Assembly (NCBI GenBank): GCA_003952965.2
Contig: CM025850.1
Coordinates: forward strand, 1,532,378 to 1,596,377
Length of the DNA stretch: 64,000 bases
From: Morella rubra
Taxonomy: Eukaryota; Streptophyta; Magnoliopsida; Fagales; Myricaceae
Reading direction: 5' to 3'
Part shown: positions 1-13,297 of the stretch, piece by piece
Position numbering within the stretch: the stretch's first letter is position 1
Layout: each line of letters begins with the position of its first letter
Translations under genes and position numbers: made by a program
Notes under the pieces: model-generated
Databases searched by the model: none
Seen by the model: only the letters and a program-made list of their open reading frames with translations
Told to the model about the DNA's origin: nothing

Positions 1-3000
1 TTGGGCATGACACACACCTTCGACTAGTCAGACAGTCAACATTCAAAACAGAGCTGTCGAAGTTGCTTTCCGCAAATTAAGCTCATGAATCATGCAGGCC
101 TGCGTACCATGTCGTGAAGAGACAGTGATGTTTAGACAGTTCTGTCAGCAAGGTTCATTATATGGGATAGTGAGGACTTCAACCACGATTCTATTTCGTA
201 TGATGTATAGATTCCTCATTGTGACAACTTTAGCGGTATGTTTGTGATATGGGACTCCCTCGCCTTCATAGATGAAAATGTAATAACCCAAAGCAATGAC
301 TACATTTGCGCTTTGACATCAAACGGACAACTCGATATTGGTCTTGTAGTTCCGTAGAATCATTATGCGGTACTCCAGTTCAACTTAGGTAAAGTCTCAA
401 TGTAAGACTTGACCATTATAAAACTAATCTCTTATTTATTCTCTTTTCATTCTCTCCTCCTACTCTACATAGGATTCGGATTTAGAGTAACACACTTTAG
501 ATTTTTGGTGTAGGTTTGGTTTTTTTTTTTTTAATCTTCTTAAGCTATGTTTGGCTATCAATTTTTTTTAAAAAAAATTTCTGCAATTACTTTTTTATCA
601 ACTTCAACAACTTTTTACAAACTTTAACAAAATTTTCACCAATTCTAAACACAAGAAATTTTTTTTGCCCCTCCAAACACAGCCTTAGTAAATTGTGCTT
701 ATTTTCAGGGGTTTTTTATAAGGTGAAAGAGATTTTTTTTTCCTTATATTTTGTCCCATTGAGGCATTGAGTACTTTCTTCTTCTTTTTCAAGTGTTATT
801 TTCTAATAACAACTATTGAGATTAGCATTTTCAGGGCTCTATGCAAATGCATGCCATAAATATAAATAATCAATAGCTTTTTAAATAGAATTTCTTTTGA
901 GGAAGTCTCTTTTTCCATGAGATTACATAGATTTAACGAGTCAAAAACTTTATCCCTACACCCTTCATGACGTTAAAAATGTTCTTAGATAGTTGAATTC
1001 ATTAAATCCGAAGTTTTGTGCGAGATTCATTAAGCTTTTGGTCATCAGGAATTACTAGATTGTGTTTTAATAAGCTTGTGCGAGATTCTTTTTTCTTTGT
1101 TGTTTAATTCTTGTGGTGCTCGAGGATTTCACAGACAGATATTGTATTCTTCTCTTTCTCACTTCCACTATTTGAGTTGAAGTTTTTTGTTAAGCTCTGT
1201 TGGAATTTGAAGGTAACACGCTCATTAAGCTTTCTATTAAGCATGCAACTCTGGTCCAGTACGGTTTACTGAAGATCGTACAAATCCTGAACGGAGGTAA
1301 TTAATTAAACGAAGAGCCCAGTGACTGAACGTGGGAGGTATATATAGTGGCAGGTAGGTGGTTTTCGAAAGACATGTTATAAAACTATAATCCCCGACTG
1401 TCACAGCAATATATTTAACCCAAAGAGTTTGTATATTTTTTGGATATTGACGGAGATCACTAACCCATCATGCACTGCAGCCTGGAAAACACGAACAAAA
1501 AATATTTACTTCTTCCAGATTGTTCAAAGATCACTTATCTAACTTAGACCAGAAAGCGAAGGTCCAGAACTGGTTTCTTGCTTGGAAAAGAGAGTGGTAA
1601 TATATACCTTTTACTGCATTGACATCTGTTAGCTAGGTATTTCTCTGATGTAAAAATTGGTGTGCTTGCTATAAATTACTAGTTTACATCAGCTAATAAA
1701 ATGATTTCACAAGTTACTGCTATCTTATAATTTTTTAAATATCAACTAAACTTTGGTACTTTTGCTAATGATGAAATATGAATGGAGGGCTAAAAGATGT
1801 CGAGAGGCCGTATTCTCCACTATTTTTTTCGATTAGTACTTCCATCAATTATGGACGCATATTACATATAATAAATCAAGTGCTCAAGTCAGTGGCAATA
1901 TTCTTTCCATCTAGATAATAATGACAGAAATGATGTGTCAAGAAAAGAACCTAGAGAAAGTGAGACGGCAAAGTACTGCATATTGAGTGGTTCTCACGAA
2001 CTCATATAAGATTGAGTACTGGCTCTGAAATCGACCTCTCCAACTCTGAGGAAGCTTTCTGCTCTCTCTGGGGAATGAGTAGTGGTCGCTGTCCACGAAC
2101 AATGTATTTGATGATTAATGCAGGGGGAGAGTATCTAATCGATGTATAGTGCAACGTACGGTCATGTGCTGTCGTTCTTCCAGGCGAAAGAAATTAATTA
2201 AGCAGGAGGTGTTTGAATTCATGGAAATGTTTACCCACTTATAAGGCTTAATTAGCTTTATATATATATATATCAGGCTTCAACAATTGTTTCAATGGTT
2301 GGAAATTCCAAGCTATCCATTGAGGCTTAGGTTAAATATTGCTAGCTTTGGTGCCTGCAATTGCTTTTTGTCTATGAACTAGGCAGCTATACGATTACTT
2401 CAACATCCTTGAGCAAGACTAAGTACTATATATGATCTGCTAATTTCTAGAGGCTTTCGTTTTCTTCAAGAATTTAATTAGCTGGCCACCATATGGGTCC
2501 CCCATATAAACACCGATGTGTAAGTGGGTTTTGATTGCCCCCTTTTTGTTCTTTTATAAGTTGCAAAAATTACTTGGATGTACGCTGCAAAGAACCAAAT
2601 ACCAGCGCGTTTATTAAGCATTTTTGTATGAAAAACTGCAAAGAATCTCATAGAATGATCAGCGCCATCGAAGATCCATTGAATATGATGAAAACTAGCC
2701 ACAAAGTGTTTTTATAGAAGATAAGAAAGCAGCACATACAAGTTAAGGATCGAATGAGAAGGTCATAACTTATCATATGATTCAGAATTGCAGCAAAAAA
2801 GCCACTAATTATCTGAAGTTCCATCCAATTAACCTATATATATATATATATATATTATTTCTTGAATGGAAAAAAGATAATTCGTGACTTATGTTTAGCA
2901 CTAAGACCTTATCATCCTGCACCCAATCAACCATTTTCGCATTTAATTTTAAGACCCGCCCTTAAATATCACTTCTCATTCAAGACGTCCTTCTCAGCTT

Positions 3001-5537
3001 CTCTGCATGGCAAGTCACTATTAGCTAAATTATAATTGGTCACGACACTGACAAAGAAAAGCTTTCACATTCTTCTAAAAGGAGAAAGGCTAATCAACGG
3101 CCATAGTTTGAAAATATCACGAGCGCATGGGTACGAAATGATCACAAGCCCACGTCAATCAAGCTGCAATCCCGTCCCCATTTCTTTCGTGGAAACAAGA
3201 AGACCCCCCGTCCCTCTTCTCTGAGTCCCACATTTGTAGGGCAGTACGCACACGTGCTAGCATTTCAATGCCTCTTCGCAGCTACATCTATCATGTGTTG
3301 ATGACATGTCGACAGACAAGGTGTATCAAGACTAGAAAGGCTGTGATGATGGCGACTTGTCCATCCTTCATTCGTTGCTTTCCTTGTCGGTCGATAATTG
3401 TTTGCTCAGGCACCAAAGCGGTTCATGGTATCCAGGTTGGCCAACAACGCTCTCCATCTCTGAACTGTCAATTTTAGTCTCTAAATTGATAACAATAATT
3501 AGAAAGCAATTGTCCTTTGCTTTTGAAAAACGAAAAGAGAGGAAAGGAAGGTATGGTCCTTGCAGTGATGTTCATGCATGTCAGTATCTATAGGATAGCA
3601 TTTGGAATAACTCTCCAATAGGCGCTTTGCTAGACTTATAATGCTGCTTCTGATTCAAAGACTGGAATGAGTTTTTATTCAGTAGTGAATATACGATTTG
3701 TACTCCAAACTCTGGTTGTACAACCCTTTTGGGAATACATACTGATATTTACCCAAAAAAAAATATAGGATTTAGTGTACCCAAATATAAAAAAGATCTT
3801 GCAACTATAAAATTTAAAATGTGTCATTTATATATTTATATGGTCCCTAAATTGTATAATATTGTCTTAAATTTTGTAAAGGTATATATCTTTAAATATT
3901 GTTGCAGAGAATTTATATAACTGCAATACTATAGAATGTGTCTTTACATCCATTTAGAAAGTAAATTAAGAAATATACGGATCACAATATGGATTAACGT
4001 AGTACGTCTGTTCTGTTGGGTTCACTTTTTTCTAAACGACCCAGCAGTTCTCAGGTCTTGTCAATCATAAAACGCGGAAACATCGGATGCCTTGCCCGCG
4101 TTTTCGGGCACTTTGAGGAAGTCAAGGTCTTGGTAGCTCATAACTCAATTCCTGGACACAAAAAGCTTCAGCTTAACTATAAATTAGGTGGCCATAGAGT
4201 AGGGTGGGGATGGAATATGGGGTTTTGAACAATATAACGAAATGAGCCGCATCCCCTATTGTCTATATCCCTATTGAAAGCATCCCAATAATTCAGCCAA
4301 CCCCTACAGCTTCCTCCTGTCGTGAGTGTCTGAGTGATAAGGGATATATACCTTAATATCGATTTTCTTTGTCTTTTTTTTTTCTCGTCGATTTTCTTTG
4401 TCATTATTTAAACAAAAGATCAGAGTTTTGACTGTGGTCAGGTCAGCTCCTGTGAGTGTGGTTTGAATTAGTTGTTTCAGGGGTGACCTATCCTTAGGTG
4501 AATCGAAGTAGTAATTCTTCTCACTGCGACGTTCAATTACCTAGTTTCTGTGGAACCGCATGGGAGTAGTTGGAAGGAAAACAATGAATCAGTACCCAAC
4601 AATGCTGCAATGCATGCATGCCAACATTAATGGAGACGCCAAACCTCAACGTAAAAAGTTTTTTTTGAGTGAGTTGAATACATGGAAGCGCAAGTTGCCT
4701 TCGAGGCAGCTATTGATCACGGTGCATGCACCTTATGGAGATTATTCCTATCGTTTTAATTTCTTTCATTTCTGATTTTGCCAATTCTTAGCGAGGGGCG
4801 GCTCTAAGATAATTGGAGTCTTAGGCAGCGAAATTTCAAAGTGATGCATTTTATAATAATTTATACAATAATATATTAATAAAATTTAATTAAAATATTC
4901 TTCTAATTTTTTGAGATACAAAACTATTTACAAATTTTTATGTTCTAGATTTGTTAATATATCCTTTCCAATTAATAATATGGCTAACGCATGCATTTAA
5001 TCTCATCTTTTTATAAGTCTTTATTATTATTTTTCTACCGAATCAAAGGACGTCTGAGTGTTTGTAGTAGTTGTTAGTGTCATTTTAATTTGTTATTTCA
5101 ACGTTGTCTTCTAGTTCTATAGGAAGGAAGGAGTTTTCATTTGTTAATCTTTCATTGAAACGTGAAGTATTATTTTGTTCATTAGTAACAAAGTTATCGA
5201 GTGCTCCTTTTTGAGATTTAATTAATTTTTTTTTTTATCTTTCATTTCTTTTTTAGCTTTTCATATATAGATTTGTAATTTGTATTAGACATAGTCAATA
5301 TCTCAAAATAATTTTAAAACAGAATAGTGAAACCTAAAATAAACACAAACACAGACTTAAAATAAGACTACAATATAAACAATGATACCTACAATAGATA
5401 AACAAAAAAAAAATTTATAGTAAAAATTTTAGAATAATAAGACCTGAGCCTTTAGTGACGAGTGATCTTGATATAAAAAGGGTCAAAGATAAGACTTGAA
5501 AAGCACCAAAAAATAATTATAAGGATAAAAAAATAGA
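1..5537. other. Gene-free left end, no coding region recognised
   Basis: Only short open frames without recognisable domains or a consistent exon series are seen on either strand. The stretch is AT-rich, with small TA runs near 2,262-2,273 and 2,836-2,856 and T-rich tracts near 520-560. A short inverted-repeat element sits at 541-687. Around 4,793 there is a GGGGCGGCTCTAAG-like string that could be the worn end of a DNA transposon, but I found no matching second end. I see no promoter or RNA gene I could defend. Confidence 0.5.
541..687. repeat. MITE-like inverted-repeat element
   Basis: The left end (TAAGCTATGTTTGG) and the right end (CCAAACACAGCCTTA) are inverted copies of each other with two or three mismatches. 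They enclose about 120 bp of T/A-rich sequence, and a TTA triplet borders each end. Size, low complexity and ends fit a non-autonomous DNA transposon, perhaps of the PIF/Harbinger (Tourist) type given the 3-bp border. The family assignment is inference. Confidence 0.45.
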
Positions 5538-5545
5538 ATGGTTGG

Positions 5546-5665
5546 CAGTGGCAGATGCAAGGGGGCCCTGGGCGGCCGCCCCCATTGGACAAAAAAAAAA
5601 AAATTTAGACGTAAATTTGATCCTGGATCCGCCCCCCTTCAAATTGGATCTTGGATCCACCACTG
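5546..5665. mobile_element. 120-bp hAT-type MITE with 8-bp target duplication
   Basis: The element starts CAGTGGCAGATGCAAG and ends with the inverted form of CAGTGGTGGATCCAAG, matching at 13 of 16 positions. It is flanked by a perfect 8-bp direct repeat, ATGGTTGG, at 5,538-5,545 and 5,666-5,673. An 8-bp duplication with CAG-type ends is typical of the hAT superfamily. Inside lies a 12-bp perfect palindrome, GGGCGGCCGCCC (5,570-5,581), which is strikingly GC-rich in this AT-rich window. No coding capacity, so it must have been mobilised in trans. Confidence 0.8.
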
Positions 5666-5938
5666 ATGGTTGGGAGATTATTTTTAGATATTTTTGTACT
5701 TACAAAAAAATCAAGTATGGTCTCACTGTAATTTGTCAAATGGATTATTGGGTTAAATCCGTGTTAATTAAGTGCACGCAACAGTAAAAATATTAAATAG
5801 ATTAAGTGGCTTAAACAGCTAACAATTATTTTTGTTTGTCATTTATATTTGTTTATAGACACGCGTTTGAATCAATTACAGCAAATTGATTCAAATTTCA
5901 AATTTCAAAATTTAAGATTTAAATATTGTTTTGTTCTA

Positions 5939-6256
5939 AGGGGTTGTTTGGTGGATTAAGATTTGAAATTATTTATATTTTATTAAATTAAATAATATTA
6001 CCTTATAGTTATTATGAGTTTTCACGATTTTTATCTTGGTGTTTTTATTTTTATAAATATTTTTTATTAGTTTGATATTTTATCTAATTTTATAATATTT
6101 TCTACTTATTCTTTGAATTATATATCTTTCTGATTTTTTAAAATTATTTCATTTTTATTTATTTTTTAAATATCAATAATAATTATAAAAATAATATTAT
6201 TTACTCTTTAATAAAACATAAATCATTCCAAATCTTAATCCATAAGACAAACCCTT
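5939..6256. repeat. MITE-like element with about 45-bp inverted ends
   Basis: The first 45 or so bases (starting AGGGGTTGTTTGGTGG) recur in inverted orientation at 6,210-6,256, with roughly 80 percent match. Between them is A/T-rich sequence without coding potential. TA dinucleotides border both ends. This fits an old non-autonomous DNA transposon. The superfamily is not certain. Confidence 0.5.
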
Positions 6257-6300
6257 ATAACAAAACTGAAACCAATAAAACTCTTTTCCAAATAAGCCCT

Positions 6301-6570
6301 ATAGGTTGATTTTATAGACATCGTTTGAATCAATTGGCAACAATCTTAAGGAGACTATAGGATTGATTTTATAGACACTCTTTCGAATGCATTGGCAATT
6401 AATTTGCAACAATTTTAAGGAGACTTTATAGGATTGATTTTATAGACACTCTTTCGAATGCATTGGCAATTAATTTGCAACATTTTAAGGAGACTTTATA
6501 GGATTGATTTTATAGACACTCCTTCCAATCGGCAATTAATATCCTTTAAATAAAGAGACTTTTATAGGAT
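6301..6570. repeat. Tandem repeat, about 70-bp unit, four copies
   Basis: Units begin with ATAGG(A)TTGATTTTATAGACA at 6,301, 6,357, 6,428 and 6,498. A fifth, degraded start lies near 6,563. Copies two and three are almost identical over 70 bp. The first is shortened to 56 bp and the last is decayed, as expected of a small minisatellite whose central units were homogenised most recently. Confidence 0.85.
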
Positions 6571-9500
6571 TAGAATTAATAACTTCAATCAAGGAGAATT
6601 AATATGCCTCTTTTTAGAAAAATAAAATTAGTTAAAACTCTATACAAATCGTTAACATTAAGTTTTTGAGGCATAAGCATTAAATAGTCTTTAAATATAT
6701 TTGTTAAAGAAAATTTTGAATTGGCCTGGTGCCCTACAATTTCAGTTTGCAAGGCAATTTTATCAAAACCTAATTTGGTTATAAAAGTATTGGAATTAGT
6801 TTTGGAGGTTTTCTTTCGCACTTATAAATTGATCATGAGCCTTTTCTTCAACTGATATAGGACAAACCTAACAAAAATCATGCAGAGCAACAAAAGTACT
6901 CACTATGACAACGATAGCTATTATGAATCTAACACTAATTTAAATTATATTTTCAAACACTCTCCCTCAAGTATGGATCGGACTTTATTTTTATTAATTA
7001 AGAGACCCAACACGTGTAATATTTAATTGAAGTTGAACTGAAGTGCGGAATCACTATAAGTCACGTCTCAAACTCAGAACTTTAATTTTAATACTATGTG
7101 AATTTAACACTTATCTCACAAATTTAAAAAGGATATATTTTACTATTTAAATTATATTTTCAAACCGGACAGAAATAACCAATCCAAATTGAGTTTGTAC
7201 AATTTTTAATCAGCTGTACGACATGGATTTTTTTTTTTTTTTTTCATTTTCCGAAAAAGAATGCGACTTCGTGCACGTCAACTTTTACGTACACCTGTTC
7301 TAAATCTATGATGACAACTAGTGTAGACTGACATGTGGATTCCAACTGAACACGTATAGATATTGATCGCCTCCATATGATGATCACCTGCATCATATGT
7401 ACTTGGAGCAACTAGAACGTACGCCAAAAGCAAATCCATTTTCGAAGTCTGTGGGCATGTGCAGCACATCATGCACTAAATTTTAGGAGACAAGACCGAG
7501 TAAGTTTGAGAGAGCTCAACCCATCACGTGTATTGGCGCAACCGGGACGACTCCATTGGATACATGGTTATTGACCCCTCGTCATAGCCACATGGTCATT
7601 GATACCTCGCGGTTAAACTTCGTCCTCGGCCTGAAGATGTAATAGCCACATGGTCATTTGTTTTCTGGGTAATACACAAACGCTCAAACACGGGAGTTTA
7701 CACAGCGTTGCACAGCCCCCACATTCACGCAACCCTATAAGATGTATATAAATATCTGATCTATTTTATGAAAAAAAGCAGTGCATGCATGATCTCTTTT
7801 AAGAGGAACAACTCTATATTATATGTGTTAATTTGTGTGTTCTTAAAACTGTCGAAAGGGTTAATGGAAATGAATAGAAAGTAAGAAGAGTGTTTCCTAC
7901 GTTGTTAAATCTTGTAAACTTTACTATAAGTAGAAAGAGGTGGAGGCGTGGAGCTATTGATTGCATTAATTAGCATGATTTGCTATTTCTATATATTGTG
8001 ATTATATCTATTAAAATATAAATCACAAGTGATTTTTGAGATAATGAGATTGTTTCTTATGTGAAATCATTTTGGATAACAATTATTTGATTATTTATCA
8101 TTTGATCATAATTATATTTCACATTAATCAACAAGAACGATATTATATCATAGATAAAATTTCTCGTTTATAATTCTTAATTCTAAATTAGTAAGCAGTT
8201 GGACTTTCAAAATTGTTTCAAAAATTACTTTCAAAAATAAATATATATTTGCTTAATGTATATATAAATAAACAAAACTTTTAAAACTATTTTCACAAAT
8301 TCCACTATGCAAAGATTTTCTTTTTGAGTCTAATATTATAGAAATATAATGAATATATTACCTCAACAAGAGATTGGTGAATTCCATATTGAACATTTAC
8401 AGAAATATATTTATTATGCACAAGGCCTAACATTACTGAAATATTTGACTTTCGAAGATCATCACCAAATGACTTGGTCAAAGCTCAAGCACATAACATT
8501 TAAATCTGCATAAACTAGATCTAGGGATTATAATATGCTTACTGTGCTGAACATCATTCTATATATCAGAGATTTATTCATATTTGATCTAGTTTCATGC
8601 ATGTACTCTTATAGTTCACTCACTCGTTTGCTAATATCACTGCCTTAATGATATAGTTCATCATTCTATTTAATAGAAGTACAAAAAGTGTAGACCTATT
8701 TATACATCATTATGTATCTCAGCCAAGAACACATTGAGTGAAAAAATATTCGAAAAATCATACTCCTTGCCACTGACTCATTAATTATAGAGCTGACTTT
8801 TTTAAAATTTTAGTCAATTACAACCTTATTTACAACTATTTAAACCACCTATTAGATCATTCCAGAAGGATGAATACAACTAATAGTGAGCATTTTCCTT
8901 CACGATCAGAGCAGAATATAAATCTTTGGAAGAAGTTGGAGAAAAACCAGTGTTCTTGCTTGAGAAGTCTAAATCCCTTCATTGTTTTCTTGAAGAGCAA
9001 ATCATCGAGATCATGATCATGTCCTTGTGAGGATCACTTGAGAGTTATTCTTAATGGGGTGTGTAGTTGGAGTTCCAGTGAAAGGTTAATGCGAGTTCGT
9101 ATGAGAATTTACTATGAAAAGGTTTAGAGGTTTTGAAGGTCGTGCTTGATCACTGGTCCAAGTGTGACACTTAGATGTTTTGAGAATTGGAATATGAGAA
9201 ATAGGTGAAGAGACTTTGTGCTAAAGATTACCAGTTGTAAGATTGCTCATTCATAGTGCATTAATTTCGCGGTGGTCTCACCCGGAGCGTTTTCTTTATA
9301 AACAGGTTTTTCAAAGGGTTTTTACTTCGTCAATAAAAATTTAGTACGTATTATTTGCTTGATTATCTATTTCTATCTTTATCTCTTAATCTCGTGATTG
9401 ATTGATTGATTTCATATTTCCTTAATCATGATTGAAAGGTTATGTGATTACTGTTATATGTTAAGTTTGGATTAAAGAAAGGTTTGATAATTTTGTTGAT

Positions 9501-10061
9501 TCCAAGTGATTGAAAGCATATAAGATTTCTGAGTAGAAGTTGTGTGTTTGACAAAGGAATAAAGATTCAGATTTAGGTTTGTGTATTGAAAATTCTATTT
9601 TTGATTTTTTTCGAGGAGATTGTGAAAATAAAATTTAAATACTTACTAACTCCTCTAGCTATATATTCGGTCCAGACTTATACGTTTATCGGTAGTAGTA
9701 ATAAAACTGAATATATATGTAACTGCCACATCTATGGGCTCTATATTTTGGGCTAATTTGATCTTTTTCCTCCAAGAATCCATAGAACGGCTATTAATAG
9801 GGAGGAAATTGCGGCAAGAGAGTTCTAGTTTCTGAAAAATAGGATCAATGTGATTGTAGTTTCTGGCATGATCAGGTGTACGTCTCACATTCAGTGTCCA
9901 AATTAAGCTATTCACTGTCCCTTACTTTCTGTGCCCTCTTTCATGCCTGCTCTCTCAATTCTGACGTCGTTTGGCTCCTGCTTCCACAGGGTGCGAAAAG
10001 TTCGCACTTTGGGACAAAAACGGTACTGAGCATGCATGCTGAATGGACACGGCACGTGTCC
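6571..10061. other. Gene-free stretch with possible old LTR sequence
   Basis: No reading frame here shows a recognisable domain. The part from about 9,240 to 9,420 (CCCGGAGCG, then a run encoding AGGGTTTTT and TGATTGATTGATT) resembles the transcribed end of a Copia-type LTR, but no second copy, primer site or coding region was found. A poly-T run lies at 7,227-7,244. Confidence 0.4.
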
Positions 10062-10098
10062 GCAGGGCTGCTTAAGGCAACTTAGGCGATAGCCTAAG
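10062..10098. mobile_element. Likely hAT terminus fragment
   Basis: CAGGGCTGCTTAAGGCAAC at 10,062 closely resembles the left end of the hAT element at 38,478, which reads CAGGGCCGGCTTAAGCC and then GGCAACTTAGG. It runs into a small hairpin with CTTAGGC and GCCTAAG arms (10,081-10,098). I could not find the opposite end or a target duplication, so this is probably a relic. Confidence 0.35.
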
Positions 10099-11190
10099 GT
10101 GCCCCATAAAGAGCTATGTTCGCAAAGACAAATATGCCGGAAAAATGCGAGAATGGATTGAGGCATGAAATAATTCTAGGTCAACTATTCGTTTTTTACT
10201 TTGCTGCAGGTCCCACATTGGGAGAATCTTGAGCGGACTAGCGAGGTGAAATAAATTGAAATGCAATGTGCGGCCTCCGGCCTTCTTATCAGCAGGGTCT
10301 CACTTCATTGACCTTGAGCATCAGAGAAGAAGCCTACTGATTTATATCTTAGGTCGCTTGAGCTCCTCCTATATTGCTGTCCCCGCCGGATTCTGCAGCT
10401 TACCCTCTCGATCACTCTTTATTATAATTGTAGTTGATGTTATCTTACTCTTGTTCCAGGATGTTAGTCCTCTTTCATCTTTATCTTTTTGGGCTAGAGG
10501 TTACTTTGCTTTTCTTCCACTGCGTGATAGATGGAGTACTCTCAGAATATTCTATAATTATACTCCTCTCCCAATGTAATATTTTAAGAGGACATTCGGA
10601 GAAACATAACCAATGAATTTTACAGCATTAAAACTATATATCCGTTTGCAATCTTGATTCTTGAGCATGATGGACCTCACATCATCGACTAGCTATTATA
10701 ACTAACATAAATCGAGTTATTAACTCACAAAAGCCATTATTTGATCTTGATCTATCTCTCGTGCGCTATATGTTTTATGGGCGTCCAGCCCATGATCCTT
10801 TTTAAAGCCCATTTGGGCCTCAACGTCATATATATCCCACATGCTGCGCATGTCAATTCGGCCTCAACAAATACAGATGTTCTTATCTGTCCAAAAGCTG
10901 TACTAGAATCTGGTAAAAGATGCATTAACTACCTTGATTGGTTTTCAGAGAAGAAAATTATGGGTCGGACATGGGAGCATGTGGTAAAAATTAGCCTTCC
11001 TGAATCTAGAGTAGATCGTTGGATATATCAACACATGTACGTACATGCGGCACAAAGCCATTTTTGACCTATTGATGATTTTTAACCTATGGATTCAGCG
11101 GAAACATGACTTGTGAAGCAAAGGATAATATTGCAAATTTGATGAGACTGCAGCACGGGTAGCAAGGAGAGAATTATTTGTGACTATTAT
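10099..11190. other. Gene-free stretch before the LINE
   Basis: Two open stretches of just over 100 codons (10,256-10,579 and 10,741-11,067, plus strand) occur here. Neither has a domain I recognise, a plausible splice context or a counterpart elsewhere in the window, so I do not call them genes. Confidence 0.4.
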
Positions 11191-11201
11191 TATGTATTCT
11201 G

Positions 11202-12379
11202 AGATCCAAAAGAGAAGCTTGCATAGAGTTACAGAAGAAGGTCAGCAGTAGAATGGCAGGGTGGAAAGCGAGGACATTATCACGGGCGGGTCGCACGGTT
11301 CTCATCCAAACTGTGGCATCAGCACTACCCTCATATTATATGTCAGTATTTTTACTTCCTAATGAAGTGTTGAAGGCCATTGATATCCGACTAAAGAACT
11401 TTTGGTGGAGATTCGCGGATGAGCAAAAACGACACTTCAACCCCAAAGCTTGGAACACAATCTTCACTCCAAAGGATCAGGGTGGTATAGGACTTCTTTG
11501 GATGCAGGACATGAACAGAGCACTAATTGCGAAGCTGGACTGGAAACTAATTTCACAGAAAGACACATTGTGGACTAAGGCTATAGAAGCCAAATATTGT
11601 GGAAACTCTAGTTACTTAGTAGCCTCGTCTGTTGGTGGAGCATCCTGGATTTGGAGCCTCCTACAAGTACGTGACATTATATCTGCTGGGGTGTGTCGGA
11701 AAATTCGTAGTGGTGAGAACACAAATATTTGGTGCGCTCCATGGGTTCCAAATATCGACAGTTTCGTCCCTCAACTCAGACCCGAAGCCATTGTTAGCCG
11801 TAACACAACTGTTGTTAAGGATCTCATGCAGCCAGGTACCCAATCTTGGAATGACCAGCTCATCTGCCATATCTTCGAACCTTATTTGGCTGAAACCATT
11901 CTAAACATCACGATCCCTCCATACCAGGTGATGATCTCCCTATGTGGATCCTCGATAATAAAGGTACTCTTTCAGTGAAGTTAGCCTATACTTGTAATAT
12001 TAATTCCAGATCAAATATTCCTAGTAGTTTAGACTCTTAAGGAGTGGAGGAAGCTGTGGAAGTTGAAAATCCAGCATCGCCTTAAAATGCTCTTGTGGAA
12101 GGTTGCTGCGGACGCTCTACCGCTGAGGTAAAATTTGGTTGGCGAAGGACAGCCCAAGATGGGGCAGATTGGCTCTGTCCTCTATGTGAAAGATATAAGG
12201 AAACAGTGGAACACGTCTTTTTAACCTGCCCAAGGAGCATCCTTGTTTGGCGTAATGGACCATGGCCGATGATAACTGAGTCTTTTAAAGACCTCCCCAT
12301 TCGTGATTGGCTGAAATTTATTTTTGACCCAAGGAACCTACCCTGGAACCACAGGGAGAATTGGAGAACTGAAGATTAA
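11202..12379 (+). pseudogene. LINE ORF2 post-RT region and zf-RVT remnant
   Basis: The frame from 11,202 to 11,978 reads through the region following the RT domain, including the typical MAGWKARTLSRAGRT string and the GGIG and WIW motifs of plant L1 elements. A second frame, 12,040-12,379, carries the zinc-binding part with a CPLC pair followed by the HVFLTCP motif, which together give the C-x2-C/H/C ligands of the zf-RVT domain. A stop and a frame change between them break the protein. Confidence 0.85.
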
Positions 12380-12839
12380 TTATGACGTTGCAGTCCAAGA
12401 CGATTTCCTTTACTTGGCTGCTATCTGCAGGAACAACAACGGGGTCATTGTACATGCGAAAACGTATAAGATGAAGGGGAGTAACCCTCTCAAAGGAGAG
12501 GCGAGAGCTGCTCTAATGGCTTGCCGAATAGCTGAATTTTTTGCAGGAGCAAGACTGACTGTCGAAGGTGATTGTTCAGCGCTGATAAATCAAGTGCGTG
12601 AGTGGAACCAAATTCCAAACTGGGAGATTGAAGGAGAGGTTACTACCATCAGGAACTTGTTGGTGGAGCATGAAGACTGGAGCTTTGTTTGGATTCCGCG
12701 TGAGGCTAACTTTGCTGCTCATAATTTAGCAAAGTGGAGTTCCAGTCAGTCTCTGTTTGGTGAACTGCGTGTTGATAGTTTACCGTCTATTGTAACAGAT
12801 TGTGATTTGGTGGCCCTTGAGGGCATTTCTGTTCAATGA
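12351..12839 (+). pseudogene. LINE RNase H (RVT_3-like) domain remnant
   Basis: This frame encodes a plant-type RNase H domain: an NYDVAV strand where the first catalytic Asp is expected, GEARAALMACRIA for the Glu-bearing helix, VEGDCSALI for the second Asp strand, and PREANFAAHNLAKW for the His-containing helix. The domain trims RNA during LINE integration. It survives as an open frame of about 160 codons but is cut off from the upstream frame. Confidence 0.85.
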
Positions 12840-12871
12840 AGTTTGATGTTGACTAGAAAAAAAAGAAAAAA

Positions 12872-13297
12872 TAGACGATTTTTAGATCCTAGTTAATCAT
12901 TTAAGGAGTATATTGACAAAATACTGCCAGATGAATATGTTCTACTTCGTACTCTAATCCTTTGGTAAATATTGCCCCATTTGAAAGGCAATTCGAATAA
13001 ATTAAATTTGATGAAACGTTGTATTATATATATACCCATCAGTACTGGCACCAATATTTTTTTATTAATTATGATCCACTAATAATTGATGGATCAATAT
13101 CCTTTCCATTTCTTTGCCTGAATTGGATAATAATTTTATGAACAGTGTAAAGCGAGGGACAATAACAGAGATTGTTCACCCCAACTAAATCTTCAAACAA
13201 ACTGAAGACGTCGTACGATGCAGCGATGAATGACATGGTCCGCTGAATCTCCAGCGTCCATATATATATATATATATATATATATCTAGGGATGTGT
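12872..13297. other. Spacer between LINE and 3' end of gene F
   Basis: No gene is seen. The right part is the 3' flank of gene F and contains a TA microsatellite at about 13,257-13,286, immediately downstream of the F stop codon. Confidence 0.5.

Larger units (their letters stand above)
11194..12871 (+). mobile_element. 5'-truncated L1-type LINE
   Basis: The segment carries the C-terminal third of a plant L1 ORF2: a post-RT region starting around RSKREAC, a zinc-binding region and a terminal RNase H domain, all in the usual order. It has lost the endonuclease and the catalytic RT core. The stop is at 12,839, and an A-rich run at 12,855-12,871 marks the likely 3' tail. Frameshifts near 11,980-12,100 and 12,310-12,380 show that it is dead. 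I could not identify a target-site duplication. Confidence 0.85.

Noticed and set aside
10256..10579. Open frame of 107 codons with hydrophobic stretches
   Set aside because: No domain, no homologous copy, no splice context; the hydrophobicity comes from a T-rich stretch on this strand.
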